In this document: positions 1 through 5,679 of the stretch, piece by piece
Layout of the letters: each line of letters starts with the position of its first letter
How positions within the stretch are numbered: the stretch's first letter is position 1
From: Paracoccaceae bacterium
GTDB lineage: Bacteria > Pseudomonadota > Alphaproteobacteria > Rhodobacterales > Rhodobacteraceae
Reading direction: 5' to 3'
Assembly (NCBI GenBank): GCA_024644285.1
Contig: JAHELH010000089.1
Location: 1-8,679, forward strand
DNA: 8,679 bases
Notes under the pieces: generated by a model
The model's database searches: none
What the model was told of the DNA's origin: nothing
Seen by the model: the letters and a program-made list of their open reading frames with translations, nothing else
Program-made: the position numbers and the translations under genes

Positions 1-341
1 CCCTGCGCGGCAAAGGTGCTCTCGCCGGTGGGCTGGCCCTCGACCCACTCGCCCTGCACCACCGTCACGATCCCGGGCCGGTCGGCGTGGCTGTGCTCGG
101 CGATCTGGCCGCCGGGCGCGATCTCGACGGCGCGCATCCGCATCGTGTAGCCCTCCAGCCCGATCGTTGCCGCCATCGTCTCGGCGGACAATTCGGCCAG
201 CAGATCGACGCTCAGCCCCTTGTGCTCGGTCGGCCCGGTCATCGCGGCCCAGACCTGCGGCCCGGCCGAAGCGACCGCCAGACCGATGACGATGCCGATG
301 GTGACGGCGTGAACGGGCAGTCCTTTTGTGATCGATTTCAT
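1..341 (-). CDS. Exported cupin-domain protein, partial (3' end beyond left edge)
   Basis: The first 113 residues are visible, starting from ATG at 341-339 with a GGGAG-type ribosome binding site a few bases upstream. Residues 1-33 have a lysine-containing start followed by a hydrophobic run (about 12-27), which reads as a signal peptide or N-terminal membrane anchor. Residues 73-98 match the first cupin motif: glycines G77/G78, the metal-type pair H83-x-H85, then P89-G90 and the closing G97. The usual glutamate of that motif is not evident. The second cupin motif would lie outside the window. Small exported single-domain cupins usually bind a metal or small ligand, but the substrate cannot be told from sequence. 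The gene is divergent from the LysR regulator gene, which makes it the obvious candidate target of that regulator. Family call is fairly firm; function is unknown. Confidence 0.8.
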   Translation of the reverse strand, partial: MKSITKGLPVHAVTIGIVIGLAVASAGPQVWAAMTGPTEHKGLSVDLLAELSAETMAATIGLEGYTMRMRAVEIAPGGQIAEHSHADRPGIVTVVQGEWVEGQPTGESTFAAQ

Positions 342-408
342 CGCATCTCTCCCTTCGATTAATCCTGCAGTAACTTTACCAGCCGCGCCCGCCGGCGCCG
401 AATGCGAA

Positions 409-438
409 GAATTCAGCGCGGCGTGAAAGGAATTCAGC
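409..438. repeat. Pair of 9-bp direct repeats in the divergent cupin/LysR intergenic region
   Basis: GAATTCAGC occurs at 409-417 and again at 430-438, start to start exactly 21 bp, which is two turns of the helix. Flanking bases are also partly shared (GAA before, GGC after). The pair lies 68-97 bp upstream of the cupin start, a usual place for a LysR-type activator to bind. That this is the LysR binding site is inference from position and phasing. Confidence 0.5.
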
Positions 439-462
439 CGGCCTCCCGCGGCAAGCTTGGCT

Positions 463-491
463 TTGGCGGATCGCGGCTGTCGTGCTAACCT
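463..491 (+). promoter_or_regulatory. Possible sigma-70 promoter for the LysR gene
   Basis: A -35-like TTGGCG at 463-468 and a -10-like TAACCT at 486-491 are separated by 17 bp. Each hexamer only partly matches consensus (4/6 and 3/6). The predicted start would be near 498, at the edge of the dyad at 498-513, leaving a leader of about 40 bases before the ATG at 537. Weak on sequence alone. Confidence 0.3.
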
Positions 492-497
492 TTGCAT

Positions 498-513
498 CTG
501 AACGAGTGTTCAG
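498..513. promoter_or_regulatory. Inverted repeat upstream of LysR gene, possible operator
   Basis: CTGAAC and GTTCAG form a perfect 6-bp inverted repeat around the 4-bp spacer GAGT. It lies 24-39 bp before the LysR start, at the position where autorepression would act. Its TTCAG half-site is also found in the direct repeats at 409-438. Function is inferred from position only. Confidence 0.35.
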
Positions 514-536
514 TTTCCAGAGGGGATCGTATCTGG

Positions 537-1460
537 ATGGCCCGCAAGCTTCCGCCTTTCGCCGCGGTCAAGGCGTTCGAAGCCACCGCGCGGCATCTCA
601 GCGTCAAGGACGCCGCGGACGAGTTGTGCCTCAGCCCCTCCGCCGTCAGCCACCAGATCAAGGCGCTCGAGGGCTATTTCGACACCGCGCTCTTCGAACG
701 CCACGGCAACCGGCTGGCGCTGACGCTGACCGGCCGCGCCTATGCCGGCAAGATGACCGCCCTGCTCGACGCTTTCGACGACAGCACGCGCCGGGTGCGC
801 GAGGCCGGGCACCGGCCGTTCCGCGTCATCTCCACCCCCGGCTTCGCCGCCCGCTGGCTGGTGCCCCGGCTCGACCGGCTCAGCTTCGGCAATCGGGTCC
901 GCCTGCGCGTCTCGGTCGGCGCGCCGGACACCGATTTCGCCTCGAACGACGCCGATCTGGTGATCCAGTGGGCCGACGATCCGGTGCCGGGGGTCGTCAC
1001 CGAGCCCCTCATGGAGTCCGCCCGCTATCCGGTCATCAGCCCCGAATTGAAGGCCCGCACCAAGGTTCGCGAACCCGCCGACCTGTGCCGCCAGACATTG
1101 ATGCATGACGAGACGATGGACGCCTGGGGCGAATGGTTCGCCGCCGCAGGCATCGAGCCGCCGGTCTTTCCCTGCGGCCCGACCTTCCCGAACTGCGAAC
1201 TGGCCACCACCGCCGCCGAGCGCGGCCAGGGCGTGTCGCTGGCCTATGACGCGGTGGTGCGCGGGACGCTGGCCGAGGGCCGGCTGGTGCGCCTTTTCGA
1301 CACGATCGTAATGCCCTTCGTGATCTACTCGGTCGCCTATCCCGAGGCGCGCGCGGACGACCCGATGATCCGCGAATTCTCGTCCTGGATCCACGCCGAG
1401 GCGGCAAGCGAGGGTGTCACCCCCAAGGCCCCGGGGGCGGTTCACGCGGCCAAAGCCTGA
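537..1460 (+). CDS. LysR-family transcriptional regulator, GcvA-like
   Basis: A 307-residue DNA-binding regulator of normal LysR length. Residues 6-64 form the winged helix-turn-helix, with the family pattern AVKAFEATARH, then AADELCLSPSAVSHQIKALE and LFERHGNRL. Residues from about 93 to 292 form the periplasmic-binding-protein-like effector domain. The opening KLPPFAAVKAFEA is typical of the GcvA subgroup, which supports the ATG at 537 over the TTG at 492 that would add 15 atypical residues. An AGGGG-like ribosome binding site lies about 11 bases before 537. The gene is divergent from the exported cupin gene and convergent with the cytochrome c gene. LysR regulators commonly control the divergent neighbour and themselves; the ligand is not identifiable. 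Family assignment is firm, target is inference. Confidence 0.93.
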   Translation: MARKLPPFAAVKAFEATARHLSVKDAADELCLSPSAVSHQIKALEGYFDTALFERHGNRLALTLTGRAYAGKMTALLDAFDDSTRRVREAGHRPFRVISTPGFAARWLVPRLDRLSFGNRVRLRVSVGAPDTDFASNDADLVIQWADDPVPGVVTEPLMESARYPVISPELKARTKVREPADLCRQTLMHDETMDAWGEWFAAAGIEPPVFPCGPTFPNCELATTAAERGQGVSLAYDAVVRGTLAEGRLVRLFDTIVMPFVIYSVAYPEARADDPMIREFSSWIHAEAASEGVTPKAPGAVHAAKA

Positions 1461-1532
1461 CGACGGCTCCGGCCTTGTCGCCCCGCGAGCACAAGTAGGC
1501 CGCAAACCAGCCGCGAGGCGTTGCCCGATGAC

Positions 1533-1562
1533 CGGTGCGCACCAACAACTCGCTGCGCACCG
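1533..1562. terminator. Hairpin between convergent LysR and cytochrome c genes, possible terminator
   Basis: CGGTGCGCA at 1533-1541 and TGCGCACCG at 1554-1562 form a perfect 9-bp stem with a 12-base loop. It lies 14 bases after the cytochrome c stop codon and 72 bases after the LysR stop, so it could serve both. There is no T-tract on either side, so a classical intrinsic terminator is not demonstrated. Confidence 0.4.
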
Positions 1563-1576
1563 CCCCGGCGCTCCTC

Positions 1577-2350
1577 CTACTTTTCGGGCAAGGTCCGCGT
1601 GTAGGACAGAACGTCTACCGCATCCTGAAGTGGAAAGGCCGAAAGGCCGATCATTTCGACGCCGGGATGGCCGTTTCGGATCTTGTGCAGAACCTCCCAC
1701 GGGTTGGCATTGGCCTCGGTGCCGACATAGCCGGGCTCGTCGGCGTCTCCCCAGTCAAGCGCACGGCCGTCATATCCGTGACAGGCCGCGCAGGTGGTCT
1801 GGAAAATGGACGCGCCGCGCGCCGGGTCGCCCTTGACGTCTCCGGTCGTGAAATCGATGACCGCGTTCATGTCGATCAACCCCTTGGCCAGGAAGGCCGC
1901 AAGATACCCCACCTGCTCATCGGGGATCATGGCGTCGGTGAAACCGTGCGCGTCGGCGCGCAACAGCGCGCCAAGGTCCGCGGCGCTACCGGCATAGCCC
2001 ATCACGCCGCCAATTCCGGTCTGGTACGAGCCCGTGCCATACTTGCCGTCGGCGCCCCGGTAATCCCAGCCGTGGCAGGACTTGCAGCGCGTCGTCACCG
2101 CGCCGGTCCTTTCGTTGCTGGACGGCCACAAGGGGTGCGTGTCTTCGGGCGCGTCCAGGTCCTGTGTCGCATACCAGTTGTCGTACAGCCGTCCGCCGCG
2201 CGTCAAAGTCCAGGCCTCGGTCGGTTCGGAAGGTGCGCCAAAGATGAAATCGGCGTGATAGGCTTCGTCTTTCTCAAGACTTTGCGCACCGGCACTACCG
2301 GACAGAAGGCAAGCCGCAATTGCAGTGACTCCCAGTGTTCTAAACTCCAT
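1577..2350 (-). CDS. Periplasmic diheme cytochrome c
   Basis: A 257-residue protein with two CxxCH heme-attachment motifs: CKSCH at 89-93 and CAACH at 187-191, each starting one cytochrome c-type domain. The motif order is CKSCHGWDYRG, then a loop with GYAG and AMIPDEQV, a FLAKGL helix, and a second domain ending NGHPGVEMIGLSAFP. M141 and M233 are plausible distal iron ligands. Residues 1-22 are a signal peptide, probably cleaved after AGA, so the protein works in the periplasm as an electron carrier. The ATG at 2350-2348 has a GAGGGGG ribosome binding site about 9 bases upstream. The neighbours are a convergent LysR gene and a co-directional PhyH gene 221 bp upstream; no obvious redox enzyme adjoins it, so its partner is unknown. 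The cytochrome call is firm. Confidence 0.92.
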   Translation of the reverse strand: MEFRTLGVTAIAACLLSGSAGAQSLEKDEAYHADFIFGAPSEPTEAWTLTRGGRLYDNWYATQDLDAPEDTHPLWPSSNERTGAVTTRCKSCHGWDYRGADGKYGTGSYQTGIGGVMGYAGSAADLGALLRADAHGFTDAMIPDEQVGYLAAFLAKGLIDMNAVIDFTTGDVKGDPARGASIFQTTCAACHGYDGRALDWGDADEPGYVGTEANANPWEVLHKIRNGHPGVEMIGLSAFPLQDAVDVLSYTRTLPEK

Positions 2351-2410
2351 CTAAGTTTCCCCCTCATCTGTCATCGTGCTTCGCAGATTTGATTGAAGCT
2401 CCATGATTTG

Positions 2411-2461
2411 AAATTCAGAGAAAATCTGTGTCTATGACGCAAATCATTGCGTTCTGAATTT
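2411..2461. promoter_or_regulatory. Nested inverted repeats upstream of the cytochrome c gene
   Basis: AAATTCAGA at 2411-2419 and TCTGAATTT at 2453-2461 form a perfect 9-bp inverted repeat enclosing 33 bases. Inside it lies a second dyad, ACGCAA at 2437-2442 and TTGCGT at 2447-2452, with a 4-base loop. The block is AT-rich compared with its surroundings and sits about 61 bp before the cytochrome start. It could be an operator or a folded 5' leader; the sequence does not decide between these. Confidence 0.45.
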
Positions 2462-2476
2462 GGTTCAAGAATAGAG

Positions 2477-2498
2477 CGGCTCAGTTTTTTCTGAGTCG
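2477..2498. terminator. Hairpin with six-base homopolymer loop, possible terminator after the PhyH gene
   Basis: CGGCTCAG at 2477-2484 and CTGAGTCG at 2491-2498 form an 8-bp stem with one G-T wobble and a loop of six T (six A on the minus strand). It lies about 75 bases after the PhyH stop codon in the direction of transcription. The bases that follow on the minus strand are only moderately U-rich, so termination is a guess. Confidence 0.3.
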
Positions 2499-2555
2499 AA
2501 GATTAATTTCAGCATTGGCCGTGCTGTGCGCTGTAAAGCGATCATCGACCCGCTC

Positions 2556-2569
2556 CCGCATTCTTGCGG
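2556..2569 (-). terminator. Short hairpin just after the PhyH stop codon
   Basis: CCGCA and TGCGG pair around a 4-base loop two bases past the PhyH stop. The stem is only 5 bp and no T-tract follows. Recorded as weak secondary structure only. Confidence 0.2.
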
Positions 2570-2571
2570 CC

Positions 2572-3408
2572 TCACGGCTCCGGCATCGTCGCCCCGAGAT
2601 AAGCCGCCAGGCGGATCTGCATCGAGGCAGTGTGCGCCGCGACGCAGGTCTGGTCGAACTCCGCCTCCGGCATCCCGGCTTCGGGCAGCCAGTGGCCGTG
2701 CCGGTCTGCGCCGCGCACCAGGGTGGCGGTGTCCCGCCCGGACCGGGGCCGCACGTCCGGCGCGATGTAGCTGACCGCCAGAGTCATCCGCCGTTGCCCG
2801 GTCGCATTGCCGGGCGAGCCGTGGATGGTCTTCAGGTGATGCAGCGACATCTGGCCAGGCCGCAAACGTACCGGGACGGCCAAGGCTTCGCCCGCCGGCG
2901 CCGCGATATGCTCGCCGCGCAGCGCCAGCTTCCGCACCGAGTCGTCCTCGGCGTGGGTAACGAACCCCTTGCTGTGCGAGCCCGGTATGACATGCATGGT
3001 GCCGTTCGCTACGCTGGTTTCGGTCAGCGCGATCCAGGCCCGGACCGCCCGGTCGTTGTCGGAAAGCCCCATGTGATAGCCGTCCTGGTGCCACTTGATC
3101 ACCGTCGGATCGTGCGGCTCCTTGATGAACAGCCCCGCCGCCCAGACCATGATGTCGGGCCCGATCACCCGCTCGACGGCGTCGAGCACGCCCTTGTGCC
3201 GAACCAGTTCGGCGGCCCAGCGGAAAAGCAGGTGCGGCTTGAACCGGTAGAGCTTCTGCGCCGCGGGGCCATGGCCCACGGGCCCGCGCTCCAGCGCCTC
3301 GATCCTCGCCCGGAACGTCTGGGCCTCGGCCGGCGGCATGGCGTCGAGCGCGAAGGCGAAGCCATCCCTGGCGAAGGCGTCATTCAGGCTTTCGGTGGTT
3401 TCGACCAT
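2572..3408 (-). CDS. PhyH-family Fe(II)/2-oxoglutarate-dependent dioxygenase
   Basis: A 278-residue soluble protein of the phytanoyl-CoA dioxygenase family, which hydroxylates a substrate while decarboxylating 2-oxoglutarate. The facial triad is visible: H107-x-D109 in KWHQDGYHMG, and a distal H196 in TIHGSPGN, followed by R206/R207, one of which should bind the 2-oxoglutarate carboxylate. The family signature NGTMHVIPGSH (about 135-145) is intact, so the enzyme looks active. The start is the ATG at 3408-3406; an in-frame TTG at 3444 would add 12 residues without family character. The ribosome binding site is weak at both. Substrates in this family range from acyl-CoAs to ectoine and various small metabolites, and the sequence does not identify this one. 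A perfect LacI-type palindrome upstream (3518-3529) suggests carbon-source-dependent regulation, an inference. Confidence 0.9.
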   Translation of the reverse strand: MVETTESLNDAFARDGFAFALDAMPPAEAQTFRARIEALERGPVGHGPAAQKLYRFKPHLLFRWAAELVRHKGVLDAVERVIGPDIMVWAAGLFIKEPHDPTVIKWHQDGYHMGLSDNDRAVRAWIALTETSVANGTMHVIPGSHSKGFVTHAEDDSVRKLALRGEHIAAPAGEALAVPVRLRPGQMSLHHLKTIHGSPGNATGQRRMTLAVSYIAPDVRPRSGRDTATLVRGADRHGHWLPEAGMPEAEFDQTCVAAHTASMQIRLAAYLGATMPEP

Positions 3409-3517
3409 TTTGCTCAATGTGCCTGCGAAGCGGTGACGGCACAAAGGAATTTCGCGGGCCGCACTTGGCCGGGCCCCGCGCGTTCAGGTCGACTCCGCGT
3501 CCCGCCTGCGGTTTTCC

Positions 3518-3529
3518 GTTAGCGCTAAC
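3518..3529. promoter_or_regulatory. LacI-family-type operator palindrome upstream of the PhyH gene
   Basis: GTTAGCGCTAAC is a perfect 12-bp palindrome centred on a CG step, the pattern typical of LacI/GalR-family operators in alphaproteobacteria. It lies about 110-121 bp before the PhyH start, in the 166-bp gap after the MoeA-like gene. No LacI-family gene is in the window, so the regulator would have to be encoded elsewhere. Confidence 0.55.
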
Positions 3530-3557
3530 CTCAACAATCTCAGAACCTTGACCCCCT

Positions 3558-3571
3558 GTCCCCATGGGGAC
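3558..3571. terminator. 14-bp perfect palindrome after the MoeA-like gene, possible terminator
   Basis: GTCCCCATGGGGAC lies three bases beyond the stop codon of the MoeA-like gene. As RNA it could form a 5-bp stem with a CAUG loop. A G-rich stretch rather than a U-tract follows, so it may instead be a protein-binding site or carry no function. Confidence 0.3.
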
Positions 3572-3574
3572 GCC

Positions 3575-4564
3575 TCACCGTTTCTCGCGCGGATGCGGCC
3601 GCGCCGGGCTCTCCTTCAGCAGCCCGCCCACCCCCATCGCCGCGATATCCGCGTCGCTCACCTCCAGCCCGCAGGCCACCCGCTCCAGCACCCAATCCGC
3701 TCCGTTCAGCGCCGGCGAGCGCGCGCAGCCCGGCAGCCCGATCACCGGCCGTTTATCGAGCCGGCCCAAGAACAGCAGGTTCCCCGGATCGACCGGCATT
3801 CCGAAACGGGTCACCTCGCCGCCCGCTTCCCGCAGGGCTTCCGGCCCCACATCGTCCGGGTCCGACGTCGCCGAGGCCGTCAGGATCAGCACCAGATCGC
3901 CCGAGGCCTCCCCGATCGCCCCGGCCAGCGCCGCGGTCTCGTGGGGCACGACCCGGGTTTCGTCCAGCGCCATGCCCAGCGCCTCCAGCCGCCCGGCCAT
4001 CGCCGCCTCGCCCTTGCCCGGCCCCTCGCCGATATCGGTCAGGATCAGCGTCGCGGTCCGCAGCGCCACCGGCCGCACCCGCATCGCGCCCGCCAGGGCC
4101 TCGCATACCCGGTCGACATTCGCCTCCGCGACCCCGTAGGCGATGATCTTCACCGTCGCCACCATGCCCTGTTCGCGAGTGCGTGCGAAGGGCGCGAGCG
4201 TGGCCAGCGTGATCAGCGGGTCGATCCGGTTCGCCGCCTCGATCCGGTCACGGTCCAGCTGCAGCACGCCCGGTCCCCTGGCGTAGAGATTGACCCGCCC
4301 GGTGCTGGCCCGGGTCAGCCGTACGCCCGCGGCCTCGGGATCGGGCACCAGCGCGGCGGCGATCCGGCCGGCGGCCGCGTCCTCGCCCAGATCGCCCGGA
4401 TCAAGCCGTGCGACGATGACCCGCGCCGCGCCCGCCGCCCGCAGCGCCGCGATGTCGCCGGCGTCCAGCACCCGCCCCTTGCGCAGCCGTCCGCCCGGCA
4501 CGGCGTGGGAATGCGCCAGCACCGCGCCAAGCGCCTCGTCCAGCGGCACAGGCCCGAAACGCAT
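3575..4564 (-). CDS. MoeA-like molybdopterin-binding protein of a molybdenum hydroxylase maturation cluster
   Basis: A 329-residue cytoplasmic protein. The C-terminal part (about 170-297) reads as a MoaB/MogA/MoeA-type molybdopterin-binding fold, with a conserved core TASATSDPDDVGPEAL (229-244), then GMPVDPGNLLFLG and VIGLPGCARSPALN (274-287), the counterpart of the GLPGNP loop of MoeA. The N-terminal half (LAHSHAVPGGRLRKGRVLDAGDI) resembles the first part of MoeA-like proteins. It is shorter than true MoeA (about 400 residues) and belongs to the group found beside XdhC genes. Its ATG overlaps the XdhC stop codon by one base (TGATG), so the two are very probably translated together. Expected role: handling molybdenum cofactor for a xanthine dehydrogenase/CO dehydrogenase-type enzyme. 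A MobA-like cytidylyltransferase that often accompanies it is absent here. Confidence 0.85.
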   Translation of the reverse strand: MRFGPVPLDEALGAVLAHSHAVPGGRLRKGRVLDAGDIAALRAAGAARVIVARLDPGDLGEDAAAGRIAAALVPDPEAAGVRLTRASTGRVNLYARGPGVLQLDRDRIEAANRIDPLITLATLAPFARTREQGMVATVKIIAYGVAEANVDRVCEALAGAMRVRPVALRTATLILTDIGEGPGKGEAAMAGRLEALGMALDETRVVPHETAALAGAIGEASGDLVLILTASATSDPDDVGPEALREAGGEVTRFGMPVDPGNLLFLGRLDKRPVIGLPGCARSPALNGADWVLERVACGLEVSDADIAAMGVGGLLKESPARPHPREKR

Positions 4565-5544
4565 CAGCCGCGCCGCAGGGTCTGGGTGATCTCGGCCATC
4601 ACCGCCACCGCGATCTCCGCCGGGCTGCGGGCGCCGATATCGAGGCCGACAGGCGCGTGGATGCGGGCGATGTCCTCCTCGGAGAACCCGGCCTCGGTCA
4701 GCCGCGCCACACGCTTGGCATGGGTCCGGGTCGAGCCGAGGCAGCCGAGATAAAACACCTCCGAACGCAGCGCTGCCTTGATCGCCGGATCGTCGAGCTT
4801 GGGATCATGGGTCAGCGTCACCACCGCGGTGCGCGCATCGAGGCCATGCGCCGCCAGCGCCTCGTCCGGCCAGTCCTGCACAATGGTCTCGCCGGGAAAC
4901 CGCGCCGCCGATCCGAATGCCTCGCGTGGGTCGATCAGCACGGCGTCGTAGCCCGCCAGCCGCGCCATCTGCATCAGCGGCTGCGCGATATGCACCGCGC
5001 CGACGACCGCCATCCGCAACGGCGGATTGTAAACCGCGACGAACACCGCCTCCTGAAACCCCGAACGGTCGCCGCGGAACCGCTCGGGCAGATCGAGCCC
5101 CGGCGCCGCGTCCCCCGGCGCGACCAGCCGCCGCTGCCATGAGCCCGTGTCCACCACATAGGCGACCCGGCGGCGCGCCGAGCGGGCATCGACCAGGTCC
5201 ACGAGCATCGTCTCGGGGATTGAACCGCCGACCGGCTCGACCATCACCCGGATCGTGCCGCCGCAGGCCAGGCCGACCGCGAACGCTTCGTCGTCGCTGA
5301 CGCCGTAGTCCAGGATCCGCGGTCTGCCATCCTCCAGCGCCTCCAGCGCCTCGACGATCACGGCGCCCTCAACGCAGCCACCCGAGACCGATCCCGCGAT
5401 CTCGCCCGCGCCGCTGATGGCCAGCTGGCTGCCAACGGGGCGCGGCGCCGAACCCCAGGTCTCGACGACCGTGGCCAGCGCGGCCCCCTTGCCGGCGCGA
5501 TGCCAGGCCAGGGCAGTTTCCGGAATATCGTCGAAGGCGGTCAT
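4564..5544 (-). CDS. xdhC: XdhC-family molybdenum cofactor insertion/maturation protein
   Basis: A 326-residue two-domain protein. The N-terminal XdhC/CoxI domain (about 10-110) has the motifs SVSGGCVEG (52-60, C57) and GLACGG (91-96, C94). The C-terminal Rossmann domain (about 177-320) begins MAVVGAVHIAQPL, continues with THDPKLDDPA and FYLGCLGS, and ends with the hallmark HAPVGLDIGARSPAEIAVAVMAEI. XdhC proteins bind molybdenum cofactor, promote its sulfuration and hand it to xanthine dehydrogenase-family enzymes in the cytoplasm. The ATG at 5544-5542 is preferred because GGAG lies about 8 bases upstream; an earlier in-frame ATG at 5586 would add 14 atypical residues and would lie at or upstream of the predicted transcription start. 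It overlaps the next gene by one base. The upstream OmpA gene is separated by hairpins, so this pair may have its own promoter. Confidence 0.93.
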   Translation of the reverse strand: MTAFDDIPETALAWHRAGKGAALATVVETWGSAPRPVGSQLAISGAGEIAGSVSGGCVEGAVIVEALEALEDGRPRILDYGVSDDEAFAVGLACGGTIRVMVEPVGGSIPETMLVDLVDARSARRRVAYVVDTGSWQRRLVAPGDAAPGLDLPERFRGDRSGFQEAVFVAVYNPPLRMAVVGAVHIAQPLMQMARLAGYDAVLIDPREAFGSAARFPGETIVQDWPDEALAAHGLDARTAVVTLTHDPKLDDPAIKAALRSEVFYLGCLGSTRTHAKRVARLTEAGFSEEDIARIHAPVGLDIGARSPAEIAVAVMAEITQTLRRG

Positions 5545-5574
5545 GGCGGGACGCTCCGCGCGGATGTCGCCCCT

Positions 5575-5603
5575 GATATAGGCCAATGGAGCACGCCCGG
5601 AAA
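5575..5603 (-). promoter_or_regulatory. Plausible sigma-70 promoter for xdhC and the MoeA-like gene
   Basis: Reading the minus strand, a -35-like TTTCCG (5603-5598) and a -10-like TATATC (5580-5575) are 17 bp apart. The predicted start near 5568 gives a leader of about 24 bases before the ATG at 5544 and includes the GGAG ribosome binding site. The -10 is fair and the -35 poor. Its position, just beyond the hairpins that follow the OmpA gene, adds some support. Confidence 0.35.
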
Positions 5604-5622
5604 GGTGGCCCTCGAAATGGCT

Positions 5623-5651
5623 GGGCCCCGTCGCATTATGCGACGGGGCCC
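5623..5651 (-). terminator. Long perfect hairpin after the OmpA gene
   Basis: The arms 5623-5635 and 5639-5651 pair perfectly over 13 bp (GGGCCCCGTCGCA with its complement) around a 3-base loop. It is the strongest hairpin in the window and lies 29-57 bases past the OmpA stop codon. No T-tract follows on the minus strand. It most likely ends or stabilises the OmpA transcript. Confidence 0.6.
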
Positions 5652-5657
5652 GGTCGG

Positions 5658-5675
5658 TCGGCCTGCAAAGGCCGA
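5658..5675 (-). terminator. Second, smaller hairpin directly after the OmpA stop codon
   Basis: TCGGCC at 5658-5663 and GGCCGA at 5670-5675 form a 6-bp stem with a 6-base loop, starting four bases past the OmpA stop codon. Together with the longer hairpin that follows it forms a tandem pair at the 3' end of that gene. Confidence 0.4.
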
Positions 5676-5679
5676 GAGA

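Noticed and set aside
492..536. Earlier TTG start for the LysR gene
   Set aside because: It would add 15 residues not seen in the GcvA subgroup and would start inside the promoter/dyad region.
510..1700. 396-codon minus-strand frame opposite the LysR gene
   Set aside because: The plus strand encodes a full-length LysR protein; this frame has no domain signal.
1535..2392. 285-codon plus-strand frame opposite the cytochrome c gene
   Set aside because: The minus-strand protein has a signal peptide and two heme motifs, whereas the plus-strand frame has no family features. High GC readily creates such shadows.
2431..2455. Possible FNR/CRP-type site around the inner dyad of the cytochrome upstream region
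   Set aside because: The inner dyad ACGCAA-N4-TTGCGT does not match TTGAT-N4-ATCAA or the CRP consensus; no specific regulator can be named.
3453..3480. GC-rich hairpin in the PhyH leader
   Set aside because: The arms pair over only 6 bp before a bulge, which is expected by chance in such GC-rich DNA.
3548..4753. 401-codon plus-strand frame opposite the MoeA-like gene
   Set aside because: The composition is dominated by Arg/Pro/His/Gln, typical of an antisense shadow. The opposite strand encodes a recognisable molybdopterin-binding domain.
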